Assembly (NCBI RefSeq): GCF_008795985.1
Contig: NZ_VMHP01000001.1
Location: 1,116,001-1,180,000 of the forward strand
Source: Marinobacter halotolerans
GTDB lineage: Bacteria; Pseudomonadota; Gammaproteobacteria; Pseudomonadales; Oleiphilaceae
Reading direction: 5' to 3'
Length of the DNA: 64,000 bases
Positions 9,188-17,944 of the stretch are shown one piece after another. Position 1 is the stretch's first letter. Each line of letters opens with the position of its first letter. The notes below the pieces were generated by a model that saw only the letters and a program-made list of their open reading frames with translations, did not search any database and was not told where the DNA came from. Position numbers and translations under genes: made by a program.

Positions 9188-9801
9188 ACCTTCGATGAGG
9201 GACGTTCCTTTATGCGCTCGAACCAGGCTTTCAGGTTCTCCTGCTCAGGACGGATGCGGATATCCACCACCCGTGCAAACGCCATGGTTGTAAAGGCATT
9301 GATGTCCGCCGCCGTGAACCGATCGCAACAGATGAAGTCCCGGCCTTCCAGATGCTTGTCCAGGAACCCCATGAATTTCTCCACGGTTTTCCCGCATTCC
9401 TCACCCCATTCCTTGATCGGATTCATGCGATCCTTGAAATAGCCGCTGGTGTGCTGGAAGCACATGCCGGTAGGCATGAAAAACGAAAACTCGATCCAAC
9501 GCAGCCACTGCTCCACCTGCGCTTTTTCCAGCGGTGTATTGCCGAGCAACGTGGGCGAATCCGGATAGCTTTCCTCGAAATAGCGGCAGATTGCCATGGT
9601 TTCCGAAATACAGGTGCCGTCATCCAGTTCCATCACCGGCACCTTTTTCATGGGGTTTTTCGCCGCGTATTCCGGAGTCAGATTTTCACCCTTCTGCAGA
9701 TCAATCTGAATGAACTCCGCCTCGTCCAGCAATCCTTTCTCGGCCATGAACATGCGGACACGACGGGGGTTGGGGGCGGTACTGGTTTCAAAAATTTTCA
9801 T
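9184..9801 (-). CDS. Glutathione S-transferase family protein
   Basis: This protein has 205 residues from ATG 9801, chosen because GGAG lies 9 nt upstream; the longer frame starts with TTG inside that site. The thioredoxin-like N domain reads MKIFETSTAPNPRRVRMF, with MKKVPVMELDDGTCISETMAICRYFE as the glutathione-binding cis-Pro and Glu/Ser region near residues 50-75. An all-helical C domain follows. The conserved N-terminal Ser or Tyr is probably S7 or T8. The substrate is unknown. It forms a two-gene unit with the DUF4202 gene. Confidence 0.85.
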   Translation of the reverse strand: MKIFETSTAPNPRRVRMFMAEKGLLDEAEFIQIDLQKGENLTPEYAAKNPMKKVPVMELDDGTCISETMAICRYFEESYPDSPTLLGNTPLEKAQVEQWLRWIEFSFFMPTGMCFQHTSGYFKDRMNPIKEWGEECGKTVEKFMGFLDKHLEGRDFICCDRFTAADINAFTTMAFARVVDIRIRPEQENLKAWFERIKERPSSKV

Positions 9802-10106
9802 TGTTTTAGACTCCAAACTATCGGAAAAAACCGGTCTGACGGAAAGACTGACGCCCTATCGCCGAGGCGTCAAGCAAAGCGGAATAAGCATTTGCTCTGT
9901 AGTAACGTTTTACATGAATAGCTTGTAACTCTTGTCAGGATCATTACTCTAAAAGGTGAGCTGTAACCGGAACGAAACGATTTGAATCCTCAATTCCGCA
10001 CAGAATCCAGTCTTCCCGTTGTATCCGATTCAGGATACAGCCTCCCTTCTTGCGACAGTCTTTTAACACAATGTCGCACTCCGAAAACCCCAAAAGGAGC
10101 ATTCCT
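9802..10106. promoter_or_regulatory. Divergent intergenic region with two inverted repeats
   Basis: No gene is visible in this divergent region between the GST gene and the betaine transporter. Two inverted repeats stand out. TGTATCC-GATTCA-GGATACA at 10020-10039 lies 67 bp before the transporter start and is a plausible operator. GACGCC...GGCGTC (9850-9855 and 9866-9871) lies near the GST gene. I see no strong sigma70 promoter. AAGGAGC gives the transporter gene a good ribosome site. Confidence 0.45.
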
Positions 10107-11075
10107 ATGAGAAAGCTAACGCCTGTAGCGCTATTGTGCGCACTGTCAGCACCCTCACTCGCTTCAGCTGATTGCGGTGAAGTTTCCATCACCGAAATGG
10201 GCTGGGCATCCAACGCTGTGGTAACAGCCACCGCCAAGTTTCTTATGGAACAGGGCTATGGATGCGAGGTGACTATCGTTCCCTCTGACACCGTTCCTGC
10301 CGTCACCTCTGTTGCGGAAAACGGAGAGCCGGATATCGTCACCGAGCTATGGCTGAACTCCGCCGGCGAAGCTTACCTGGAGCTTGAAAAGCAGGGCAAG
10401 ATCAAGCGCGTAGCCGAGGTTCTGGACCCGGGCGGCGTTGAAGGCTGGTGGATTCCAACCTATCTGGCCGAGAAGCATCCGGAACTGACCACCATTGAAG
10501 GCGTTATGGCTAACCCTGAACTGGTAGGCGGCCGCTTCAACAACTGCCCCAGTGGCTGGGGCTGCCGGGTGGTCAGTGACAACCTGGTCCGCGCCCTGGA
10601 TCTGGAAGAATCCGGTCTCGAGGTGTTCAACCACGGATCCGGTGAAACCCTGGCTACCTCCATGGCATCCGCCGTGCAGAGTGAAGAGCCCTGGTTCGGC
10701 TACTACTGGGGACCGACCGTACCGCTCGGCAAGTACGACATGACCCGCGTGGATCTGGGTGAGGTCAAGCCTGAGGTACACCAGCGCAATCAGACCCAGG
10801 ACGTCGAGAACCCGGGCGTTTCCGATTTCCCGGCGGCGACCATCCTGACCTCGGTCACCACCGATTTCAGTGATCGCGAGCCGGAAATCGCCGAGCTGAT
10901 GAGCAACATGACCTTCAAGACCTCGACCATGAGTGCCCTGTTGGCCTGGATGGACGAAAACAATGCCTCTGCTGAAGAGGCGGCCGTTTACTTCCTGAGC
11001 AACAACAGTGACGTGTGGTCCGCCTGGTTGAATGACTCGGCCAGACAGAACCTTGCCTCCGTGATCGGAGAGTAA
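10107..11075 (+). CDS. Glycine betaine/choline-type ABC transporter substrate-binding protein (ProX-like)
   Basis: This protein has 322 residues from ATG 10107, which has AAGGAGC at ideal spacing; an upstream frame to 10050 is unlikely. The signal peptide MRKLTPVALLCALSAPSLASA is followed by the OpuAC/ProX domain. Features include ITEMGWASNAVVTATAKFL, PDIVTELW, NCPSGWGCRVV and EEPWFGYYWGPT; the scattered Trp and Tyr residues fit a quaternary-ammonium aromatic cage. It acts in the periplasm and delivers an osmolyte to the permease encoded next. The gene comes first (order X-W-V), unlike E. coli proVWX, and is followed by a strong hairpin. Confidence 0.85.
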   Translation: MRKLTPVALLCALSAPSLASADCGEVSITEMGWASNAVVTATAKFLMEQGYGCEVTIVPSDTVPAVTSVAENGEPDIVTELWLNSAGEAYLELEKQGKIKRVAEVLDPGGVEGWWIPTYLAEKHPELTTIEGVMANPELVGGRFNNCPSGWGCRVVSDNLVRALDLEESGLEVFNHGSGETLATSMASAVQSEEPWFGYYWGPTVPLGKYDMTRVDLGEVKPEVHQRNQTQDVENPGVSDFPAATILTSVTTDFSDREPEIAELMSNMTFKTSTMSALLAWMDENNASAEEAAVYFLSNNSDVWSAWLNDSARQNLASVIGE

Positions 11076-11083
11076 AAGCCCCA

Positions 11084-11116
11084 GAGAAGAGCCGGTTCGC
11101 CGGCTCTTCTTCTGTC
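11084..11116 (+). terminator. Strong hairpin after the substrate-binding protein gene
   Basis: GAAGAGCCGG (11086-11095), loop TTCG, and CCGGCTCTTC (11100-11109) form a perfect 10-bp stem with a stable tetraloop, followed by the T-rich TTCTGTCT. It lies inside the operon, 61 bp before the permease gene. It probably acts as a partial terminator or 3'-end stabiliser that keeps the binding protein more abundant than the membrane parts. Confidence 0.8.
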
Positions 11117-11177
11117 TGGCTTGGAAAAAGTCATACGCGATACCTCATTCTGAATGTGGAACGGATACTGACCTCTC

Positions 11178-12212
11178 ATGGCTACCTACGACTTTTTATT
11201 TTCTTCGCTCGGGCTAAAAGACTGGTGTGCCGAGGGCTCGAGCGACGCGCCCATGTCCATGGCTGCATTGCTTAACAAATCAAAAGGGACGGAAACACAG
11301 GAAGTGTCCATCTGGGAGCTGCCTTTTCCATCGATGGATGCGCTCAACGATGCCTGTGCGGCCTTTCCCAAATCCCGAGAGTTGACCAAGGGCCTTGAAG
11401 AAGGTTTCCTTGCGGTCAAAGACAACCTGAGCATTGTACTGGATCCGATTACCCAGCCCCTGAGTTGGGCTCTGGATGGCACCCTCTACGCCATGGTGAA
11501 TGCTCCCTGGTGGATTGTTATTCCGCTGCTGCTGGCGGTGGTTCTGTTTGTTACCAAATCCTGGAAGCTGGTCGGCTTCGTGGCTGGCAGTCTTTGCCTG
11601 CTGGCCTTTATCGACTACTACGAATACGCCATGCAGACTCTGGCCATCATATTTGTCTGCGCTTTCCTGTGCGTGCTACTTGGTGTACCCATCGGCATTG
11701 CCATGTCCCGTAGCGACATGATGCAGAGGCTGACGGTTCCCGTGCTCGATATGCTGCAGACACTGCCGCCCTTCGTGTACCTGATTCCGCTGATTTTCCT
11801 GTTCAGCGTGACCGAATCGAAACTGTATGGCATCGCGATTATTCTGTACGCCATCGTGCCGGTCATCCGTCTGACCAACCTTGGCATACGGCTGGTGGAC
11901 AAAGACGTGATGGAGGCGGCCAACGCCTTCGGCATGACCAGCCGCCAGAAGCTGTTCAAGGTGCAGATCCCGCTGGCGTTGCCCAACATCATGGCCGGCG
12001 TCAACCAGACCATCATGATGAGCCTGGCGATGGTGGTTATCGCCTCGCTGGTGTCGGCACCCGGCCTCGGTGTGCTGGTGCTTCAGGGCATCCGCAACCT
12101 GGAACTGGGCGTGGGCCTGGTGGCCGGCCTGGGCATTGTTATCCTGGCCGTGATTCTTGACCGGGTCACCAAAGCCTCATTGGCGCGTATCAACGCCTCG
12201 CAGAAACAATAA
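11178..12212 (+). CDS. Glycine betaine-type ABC transporter permease (ProW-like)
   Basis: This 344-residue membrane protein has a roughly 95-residue N-terminal extension before the first membrane segment (WWIVIPLLLAVVLFV). Further hydrophobic helices follow, with a binding-protein-dependent permease loop near MEAANAFGMTSRQKLFKVQIPLALPNIMAG, the EAA-type motif that contacts the ATPase. E. coli ProW also has a long N-terminal extension. It forms the inner-membrane channel between the ProX-like gene and the ATPase gene, 11 nt before the latter. Confidence 0.87.
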   Translation: MATYDFLFSSLGLKDWCAEGSSDAPMSMAALLNKSKGTETQEVSIWELPFPSMDALNDACAAFPKSRELTKGLEEGFLAVKDNLSIVLDPITQPLSWALDGTLYAMVNAPWWIVIPLLLAVVLFVTKSWKLVGFVAGSLCLLAFIDYYEYAMQTLAIIFVCAFLCVLLGVPIGIAMSRSDMMQRLTVPVLDMLQTLPPFVYLIPLIFLFSVTESKLYGIAIILYAIVPVIRLTNLGIRLVDKDVMEAANAFGMTSRQKLFKVQIPLALPNIMAGVNQTIMMSLAMVVIASLVSAPGLGVLVLQGIRNLELGVGLVAGLGIVILAVILDRVTKASLARINASQKQ

Positions 12213-12223
12213 GGGAGCGAATC

Positions 12224-13282
12224 GTGGACCGGGACATCAAAATATCCATCAAGAATCTCTACAAGATCTTTGGCAGTGAACCGGAGATCGCCCTGGAGTA
12301 CGTCAAGCGCGGCATGGGCAAGCCCGAGCTGCTGGAAAAACACAAGCATGTGCTGGGCCTGGAAGACATCAACGTAGACATGCAGGAAGGCGAAATCACG
12401 GTGATCATGGGACTGTCCGGCTCCGGGAAGTCCACCCTGATCCGCCACCTGAACCGGTTGATTGAACCGACCTCGGGGCAAATCATTCTCGACGGCGAAA
12501 ACGTTCTCGACTTTGATGAAGAGCGTCTGCGCAAACTGCGCCGCGAAGGCATGTCCATGGTATTCCAGAAGTTTGCCCTGCTGCCCCACCGCACGGTACT
12601 CGAAAACGCCGGCATGGCGCTTTCAGTGAGGGGCTTCGGGGTGGAGGACTTCGAGTCGGAAGCCCGGAAATGGCTGGCCCGTGTGGGACTGGAGGGCAAT
12701 GGCGACCAGTATCCCCACGAACTGTCCGGCGGCATGCAGCAGCGGGTGGGCATAGCCCGGGCGCTGGCCTCCAATTCCCCCATCATGCTGATGGACGAGG
12801 CCTTCTCTGCCCTCGATCCGCTGATCCGTTCCGATATGCAGGATCTGCTGCTGGAACTCCAGGAAGAGCTGCAGAAAACCATCGTGTTCATCACCCATGA
12901 CCTGGACGAGGCCCTGAAACTGGCCGACCACCTGGTCATCCTCAAGGACGGCCACGTGGTGCAGCAGGGCGAACCCCAGGAAATACTGATGAATCCGAAC
13001 GATCCGTACATTACTGATTTTATTTCGGATATCAACCGCGCCAGGGTGCTGCGGGTTCGCTCGGTGATGGAAAGAACGAAGGATGCACCATCGGAATGCG
13101 CCGGGGATGTGTCAGAGCATGACAACCTGGAGTCGGTCATTGCCAAATCCAACGGCAACACGGACCTGGTATATCGGGTTACTCGCAAAGGCAACCAGGT
13201 CGGCGTGCTGGACATGAAGGTTCTGGTAAAAGCGCTGGTTCCCACGGAAGCGTCAGACAGCAGTGAGCGCGCACAGCTCTAG
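12224..13282 (+). CDS. Glycine betaine-type ABC transporter ATPase (ProV-like)
   Basis: This 352-residue ATPase uses a GTG start behind AAGGGAG. The N-terminal NLYKIFGSEPEIAL stretch is typical of ProV. Walker A GLSGSGKST is at residues 63-71, the signature is LSGGMQQRVGIARAL, Walker B is IMLMDEAFSALDP, and the H-loop is FITHD. The C-terminal 70 residues correspond to the CBS region that senses ionic strength in ProV/OpuA. Here it is short and diverged, so osmotic gating is uncertain. Confidence 0.88.
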   Translation: MDRDIKISIKNLYKIFGSEPEIALEYVKRGMGKPELLEKHKHVLGLEDINVDMQEGEITVIMGLSGSGKSTLIRHLNRLIEPTSGQIILDGENVLDFDEERLRKLRREGMSMVFQKFALLPHRTVLENAGMALSVRGFGVEDFESEARKWLARVGLEGNGDQYPHELSGGMQQRVGIARALASNSPIMLMDEAFSALDPLIRSDMQDLLLELQEELQKTIVFITHDLDEALKLADHLVILKDGHVVQQGEPQEILMNPNDPYITDFISDINRARVLRVRSVMERTKDAPSECAGDVSEHDNLESVIAKSNGNTDLVYRVTRKGNQVGVLDMKVLVKALVPTEASDSSERAQL

Positions 13283-13381
13283 TAAAGGCACGCCAGGTGT
13301 TTGGAAAGCTCTGGTCGCACAGTCCGGTCGGGTCTACAATGGAATTATGGCCTCGAGGCAGAGGCAACACCGACAGAGATC

Positions 13382-14242
13382 ATGTGCAGAATCCTGACGT
13401 TTCTGATCATCCTCGCACTACTGAGTGGCTGTTTCGGGGCTGACGAGCCGACAGCCACACAGGATGTGCTGCCTGAAAACATATCCAGTCCTGAACCACC
13501 TCCTGAAATTCCAACGCCCGCCGAGACAGACCGCCAGATTGTTCTGGTAGCCGATCCCTGGTGCCCCCACAACTGCGCCGTCGATGCCCCCCAGAAAGGC
13601 TACATGGTGGACATCGCCCGGGAAGCTCTGGCGATGGCCGGTTACACCCTCGAATACCGCAATATCAGTTGGGCAAGAGCGCTGAGAATGGCGCGCCAGG
13701 GCAAAGTGCATGGCGTGGTGGGCGCCTTCAGGACGGACGCACCGGATTTTGTGTTCCCGGATGTGGCGCAGGGTCGCGCTTCGATCGGTCTTTACACCAG
13801 CCCCGACAGCGACTGGCGCTACACCGGAATTGCATCCCTGGAAAACCGGAACCTGCTGGCCATCAACGGTTATTCCTACACAGCCGAACTGGATGCCTAT
13901 ATCGATAACAACCGGGAAAACCGGGAAAGAATCTGGATTTTGTCTGGCCCGGCACCGCTGGAACGTGCCCTGAGTCTGCTGGAAAAGCAGCGGGGAGATC
14001 TGTTTGCCGAAGACGATTACGTGATGGACTGGGCGGTCCGCAACAACCCGGAAATTGACCGGCCCCGCAGAGCCGGCCAAGTCGGCGAAACCCTCTCCTA
14101 TGTTGCCTTTTCGCCTGCACTCAGCAACTCCGACGAGCTGGCCCGGCTGCTATCTGAAGGCACCCGGGCACTGATCGACAATGGCCGTATAAACGCCATT
14201 CTGAACAGCTACGGCCTTAGCGCGAGGCCGGAAGCGCCCTGA
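13382..14242 (+). CDS. Family 3 extracellular solute-binding lipoprotein
   Basis: This protein has 286 residues from ATG 13382, chosen because it begins the lipoprotein signal MCRILTFLIILALLSGC, with the lipobox Cys at residue 17. A Pro/Glu-rich linker follows, then a periplasmic binding domain of the amino-acid (SBP_bac_3) type: GYMVDIAREALAMAGYTLEYRNISWARAL, and LLEKQRGDLFAEDDYVM. The ligand is unknown. No transporter genes of its own are adjacent, so it may be a sensor or orphan scavenger rather than part of the betaine system. Its end overlaps the next gene tail to tail by 26 bp. Confidence 0.7.
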   Translation: MCRILTFLIILALLSGCFGADEPTATQDVLPENISSPEPPPEIPTPAETDRQIVLVADPWCPHNCAVDAPQKGYMVDIAREALAMAGYTLEYRNISWARALRMARQGKVHGVVGAFRTDAPDFVFPDVAQGRASIGLYTSPDSDWRYTGIASLENRNLLAINGYSYTAELDAYIDNNRENRERIWILSGPAPLERALSLLEKQRGDLFAEDDYVMDWAVRNNPEIDRPRRAGQVGETLSYVAFSPALSNSDELARLLSEGTRALIDNGRINAILNSYGLSARPEAP

Positions 14243-14962
14243 GTTTTGCGCCATTGACGGAGGTAATCACCAACGCCCCCTGAGCGCTGATATCGAAAGT
14301 CCGGGCCGACTCAAGCAGGCGCAGAAACCGATCCTCCTGATCCATTAACGGCGAAGGGCAGGCTTTGCGTGTCGACGCCAGTTTTCCCATCTCGATAGTG
14401 GCACCGGTCAGGGACCAGTTGCCGGTGTATCGGTTGCAGGAGGCGGTGCCGTGGATACGACCATCCGGCATGAACTCCAGGGTGGCACGGGATTTTTCTT
14501 CCAGACCGCGACCGGCGATGTCCTCGACATCCCATTCAGTGCCGGTAAGCAGTTGCCTGGGGTCGCCACCGCACCCCGATGTCATGTCACCGTTGAGAAT
14601 CAGACGCACCTGGTATGGATGGGGCATGCCGGACATCGAGTCCCGGCAGAGCTGGGCGCGGTGACTACCTCAATGACCAGGCCCTCGCGGGAGGCCCTGA
14701 AACGGCGACCCGTTCCGGACTTGTCGACAGTCTGGTAGCGCAGCTCTTCGATGGGCAATGAGGGGCGCTCCAGTACAAGCTGGCCCGGCTCGATGATCAC
14801 GTGCCAGAAAGGCTCGTTTCCTGTCGCCCTGAACGGCTTATCGATGCCCCCCGCTTCCCCGGCCCCGGAAATCTCCGGCGGCTTTTCCGGGCTGGAAGAG
14901 CAGCCCGCCAGTGCGGTTGCCAGCAACAAGCCCACCAATACCCGTGCGTGAATTGCTTTCAT
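14217..14962 (-). pseudogene. META-domain (HslJ-like) lipoprotein split by a frameshift
   Basis: Two minus-strand frames make one protein. The first (14962 down to about 14655) has a lipoprotein signal (MKAIHARVLVGLLLATALAGC) and a GNEPFWHVIIEPGQLVLERP domain. The second (to 14217) carries a META domain (LTGTEWDVEDIAGRGL, FMPDGRIHGTASCNRYTGNW, STRKACPSPLMDQEDRFLRLL). They join if one base is added near 14655-14662. Then the text runs from VVTAP into LCRDSMSGMPHPYQ, restoring about 248 codons. The downstream half keeps intact family motifs, so the lesion is recent or a sequencing error. META proteins are linked to heat-shock and novobiocin phenotypes in E. coli. Confidence 0.8.
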
Positions 14963-15112
14963 TCGGTCAATCTCCTTTTCAACCTGCCTGTGGTAGTGCC
15001 ACTGAGTGTCAGTGAACGGAAGTCTACTTCAGCCAGCCCCGGAATCCATACCATTTCCCGCCAGAAGGCATTACTCTTGTGCCACTAATTGACTGCAAGG
15101 AGGCTCTTGTCC

Positions 15113-15850
15113 ATGGCTCTTCAACTCTATCAGTTTGCGATATCCCATTACTGCGAAAAAGTCCGCTGGGCGCTGGATTTCAAGGGCATTAACCACCAGA
15201 CGGTCAACCTTCTTCCCGGCCAGCATGTGAATGCCCTTAAAAAGCTGGGCGCGGACGCCTCCTCGGTGCCGGTCATCGTCCACGATGGCCGTTGCGTTCA
15301 GGGTTCCGCCCGAATTATCGACTATCTGGAGGAGACCTTCCCTGAACGCCCGCTGACCCCGTCTGACCCTGCCGCCCGTGAACAGGCTCTGGCCTGGGAG
15401 CAGCGCATGGATGATGAACTGGGGCCCGCGGTTCGCTGTTTTGCCTACCACTATTTCCTGCAGCGCCCGAAAGTGGTGACGCCCATGCTGACAGCGGGTA
15501 CGCCCTTCTATAACCGCTATCTTATCCGGCTGGCGTTCAGCCGGGTGGATGAAATCATGCGCAAATGGATGAAGATCAACGAAAAAACCGCCAACACGTC
15601 CCGCGAGATCATGGAGCGTTACCTGACCGAACTGGCCGGGGCCTATGAGAAATCCCCCTTCCTGGCCGGTGGCAGCTTTAGCCGGGCGGACCTGACCGCC
15701 GCGGCGTTTCTCGCGCCCATGTTTCAGCCGCCGCAATACCCGGTGCCCTGGCCCGAGCCGAAACGTATTCCCGAACCCGTGCGGGACTGGCTGGCCCAAT
15801 GGCAGCCCCAATTGCAGACTCTGGAAGACCTTTACCTCGCTAACCGGTAA
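15113..15850 (+). CDS. Glutathione S-transferase family protein
   Basis: This protein has 245 residues from ATG 15113, with AAGGAGG 9 nt upstream; the longer frame opens at a TTG inside that region. The N domain reads YQFAISHYCEKVRWALDFKG, a CxK-like active-site pattern near residues 14-18 similar to Omega/Beta-type enzymes. SSVPVIVHDGRCVQGSARIIDYLE supplies the cis-Pro and the Ser that holds glutathione. The helical C domain ends in a Pro-rich segment (QPPQYPVPWPEP). It converges on the AraC gene with an 11-bp overlap. The substrate is unknown. Confidence 0.85.
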   Translation: MALQLYQFAISHYCEKVRWALDFKGINHQTVNLLPGQHVNALKKLGADASSVPVIVHDGRCVQGSARIIDYLEETFPERPLTPSDPAAREQALAWEQRMDDELGPAVRCFAYHYFLQRPKVVTPMLTAGTPFYNRYLIRLAFSRVDEIMRKWMKINEKTANTSREIMERYLTELAGAYEKSPFLAGGSFSRADLTAAAFLAPMFQPPQYPVPWPEPKRIPEPVRDWLAQWQPQLQTLEDLYLANR

Positions 15851-16880
15851 ACCCCTGCCTCCGGTCCCGTCCCGGTGATCGACCGGTCCAGCGACGGTAG
15901 GCCCGGTTAAACGCGCTCTGCTCGGAAAACCCGAGCAGTAGCGCAATGTCCGCCAGGGTCAGCGACGGGTCTTCCAGATACTGGTGAGCCAGTTGTTCCC
16001 GGCTGCGATCCAGCCATTGCTGCCAGCTCAGCCCGTGGCGGGCCAGCCGCCTCTGCAGGGTTCTCGGCGACATATGCATGGCCGCCGCAGCCCGGGCCAG
16101 AGTGGGCTCCCCGTCCGACAGCATGCGTAATACCACCCGTTGCATCTGCCGGTCCGATTCAGAGCTCTGGGGCAACGCCTGCAGCATGGCCCGGGCCTGC
16201 CTGTCGAGCAGCCGCCGAAGCGTGGGGTCACGCCGGGGCATGGGCAGGCCCAGATATTCAAGCGGGAAACGCACCCGCACATAGCGGTCGTTCCAGGTTA
16301 CCGGGCAGCCGAAAAACGTCTCATAGGCGCGGGCCGTTTGCGAATCCACATCGTGGAGAAAGCTGATGCCCGACGGTGGAGGCGGCTGGTCGATCTGGCG
16401 GCGCAGAAAAGTCACCAGCGCCGCTATCGCCACGCCGTCTGCCTGTTGACCCAGCTCATTGTCTGAGGCGGGCCATCGGATTTCCGCCTCACTTTCCGTG
16501 TTACCAATTTCCGCCAGGCTGGTACCGTAAAACAGGGTTTCGTAGCGCTGATACGCCAGCATGGCCTCGCCCAGGGTATCGGTGGCCAGCACCAGGTAGC
16601 CCAGAACGCCCACATGACGTGGCGTCACGCACGCCCCAACTTCCAGCTCCGGTGCTGGCCGGTGACGTGCCAGGGCCAGGCCATCCGCCAGCATCCGCCG
16701 CCACACCTCCACCGGCACATTGTCCTGGGTCGACCAGCGGGCCAGCTGGGGTCGCAGGGTTTCCGCCTCCAGCTTTTGCTGGTCCAGCCAGTCCTTCAAA
16801 AGCCCGGTCCAGGCGCCGGTTACGCGTATGACGCTTGCCACTGTTTTGTGCTCCCGTTCGGAATTTCCGGCAGATGACAT
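15840..16880 (-). CDS. AraC-family transcriptional regulator
   Basis: This 346-residue protein has an N-terminal ligand domain of the OruR/Arabinose_bd type (about residues 20-210, with CVTPRHVGVLGYLVLATDTLGEAMLAYQRY). The C-terminal double helix-turn-helix includes ARAAAAMHMSPRTLQRRL and SLTLADIALLLGFSEQSAFNRAYRRWTG. It faces the sterol desaturase/hydrolase/SDR cluster across 92 bp that contains two direct repeats spaced 21 bp, the usual AraC half-site geometry. This suggests it activates that cluster in response to a lipid or sterol-like ligand. Confidence 0.88.
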   Translation of the reverse strand: MSSAGNSEREHKTVASVIRVTGAWTGLLKDWLDQQKLEAETLRPQLARWSTQDNVPVEVWRRMLADGLALARHRPAPELEVGACVTPRHVGVLGYLVLATDTLGEAMLAYQRYETLFYGTSLAEIGNTESEAEIRWPASDNELGQQADGVAIAALVTFLRRQIDQPPPPSGISFLHDVDSQTARAYETFFGCPVTWNDRYVRVRFPLEYLGLPMPRRDPTLRRLLDRQARAMLQALPQSSESDRQMQRVVLRMLSDGEPTLARAAAAMHMSPRTLQRRLARHGLSWQQWLDRSREQLAHQYLEDPSLTLADIALLLGFSEQSAFNRAYRRWTGRSPGRDRRQGFTG

Positions 16881-16885
16881 GAATA

Positions 16886-16913
16886 GTCAATTTTATGGCG
16901 TGTATTGTCAATT
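16886..16913 (+). promoter_or_regulatory. Candidate AraC operator: two GTCAATT repeats 21 bp apart
   Basis: GTCAATT occurs at 16886-16892 and again at 16907-16913, same orientation, with exactly two helical turns between starts. The flanks also agree (TAgTCAATT and TtGTCAATT). The site starts 6 bp upstream of the araC-type start codon and lies 60 bp before the divergent desaturase gene. It could therefore repress the regulator and activate the cluster. Confidence 0.6.
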
Positions 16914-16972
16914 CTACTGGATAAGCCCGCGCGACACTGACGGTCTACGAACAACCATGAGACTTCCCCGTC

Positions 16973-17902
16973 ATGACCCTGATAGACATGATGACCAATG
17001 CCCTGAACGAGAGCGGACTGCTGACGCTCTGGCAGACCCTGGCCCCGTGGCTGGCACTGGACGAACGCCAGCTGATTTTCATGATTGCCACGCCGGTCTT
17101 TATCGCCGTTGCGGTCTGGGAATATTTCCGGATTCGCCACAACCCGGCAAAAATGGACGTGCGGGAAGCGATTCGCAATTTTGCCCTCGGCGCCGGCTAC
17201 CAGACCACCGAATTGCTCTTTGCCGGGCTAATCGCGTTTCCGGTATACGCCCTGTGCTATCACTTCCGGCTGCTGGATCTGGAGCTGAACGCTCTGACCG
17301 TGGCGCTGACCTTTATCGGGGTCGATTTCTGCTTCTACTGGATGCACCGTTGCAGCCACCGGGTTCGCTGGTTCTGGGCGGCCCATGTGGTTCACCATTC
17401 CTCTGAGCGGATGAACTTTTCCACTGCCATGCGCCAGAACGCCACCAATATTTTCAACGGTAACTGGACCTTCTACCTGCCCCTGGCGCTGATCGGGTTC
17501 AACCCGGTCTGGATCGGCGTGGCCTATGCCCTGTCGCTGGTGTACCAGTTCTTCATTCACACCACCGTGATCGACAAACTGCCCTGGCCTGTTGAGATGG
17601 TGTTCAATACCCCCAGCCATCACCGAGTGCACCATGGCCGGAACCCCGGCTATATTGATCGCAATTACGGCGGCACCCTGATTATCTGGGACCGGCTGTT
17701 CGGCACCTTTGTGGCGGAAGACGAACAGGCGCCACCGGAGTACGGCATTACCACCCCGGTCCCGTCCAACAACCTGCTGGTACTCTGGACCCACGAATAC
17801 CGGGATATGTTCCGGGATATGGCCCGGCCAGGACCGCTTGCCCAGAAGCTGAAACACCTCTGGAAACCGCCGGAGTGGCAACGCAAAGGCGGTTCCCGGT
17901 AG
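16973..17902 (+). CDS. Sterol desaturase / fatty acid hydroxylase family membrane protein
   Basis: This 309-residue integral membrane di-iron protein has the histidine boxes of the family in order: HRCSH (near residue 124), HHSSE (near 142) and HHRVHH (near 223). Several hydrophobic helices (MIATPVFIAVAVW, LLFAGLIAFPVYAL, WTFYLPLALIGF) bracket them. Such enzymes hydroxylate or desaturate lipids with O2. The substrate cannot be told from sequence. The next two genes encode a lipase-like hydrolase and a short-chain dehydrogenase, so a lipid-modifying pathway is plausible. Confidence 0.85.
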   Translation: MTLIDMMTNALNESGLLTLWQTLAPWLALDERQLIFMIATPVFIAVAVWEYFRIRHNPAKMDVREAIRNFALGAGYQTTELLFAGLIAFPVYALCYHFRLLDLELNALTVALTFIGVDFCFYWMHRCSHRVRWFWAAHVVHHSSERMNFSTAMRQNATNIFNGNWTFYLPLALIGFNPVWIGVAYALSLVYQFFIHTTVIDKLPWPVEMVFNTPSHHRVHHGRNPGYIDRNYGGTLIIWDRLFGTFVAEDEQAPPEYGITTPVPSNNLLVLWTHEYRDMFRDMARPGPLAQKLKHLWKPPEWQRKGGSR

Positions 17903-17944
17903 ACTTCATCCTCTCCAATAAAAACACAGACGGACCTGACCCCA

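Noticed and set aside
16720..17406. 228-codon plus-strand frame overlapping araC and the desaturase gene.
   Set aside because: It is antisense to the araC start and out of frame with the desaturase, which has clear histidine boxes.
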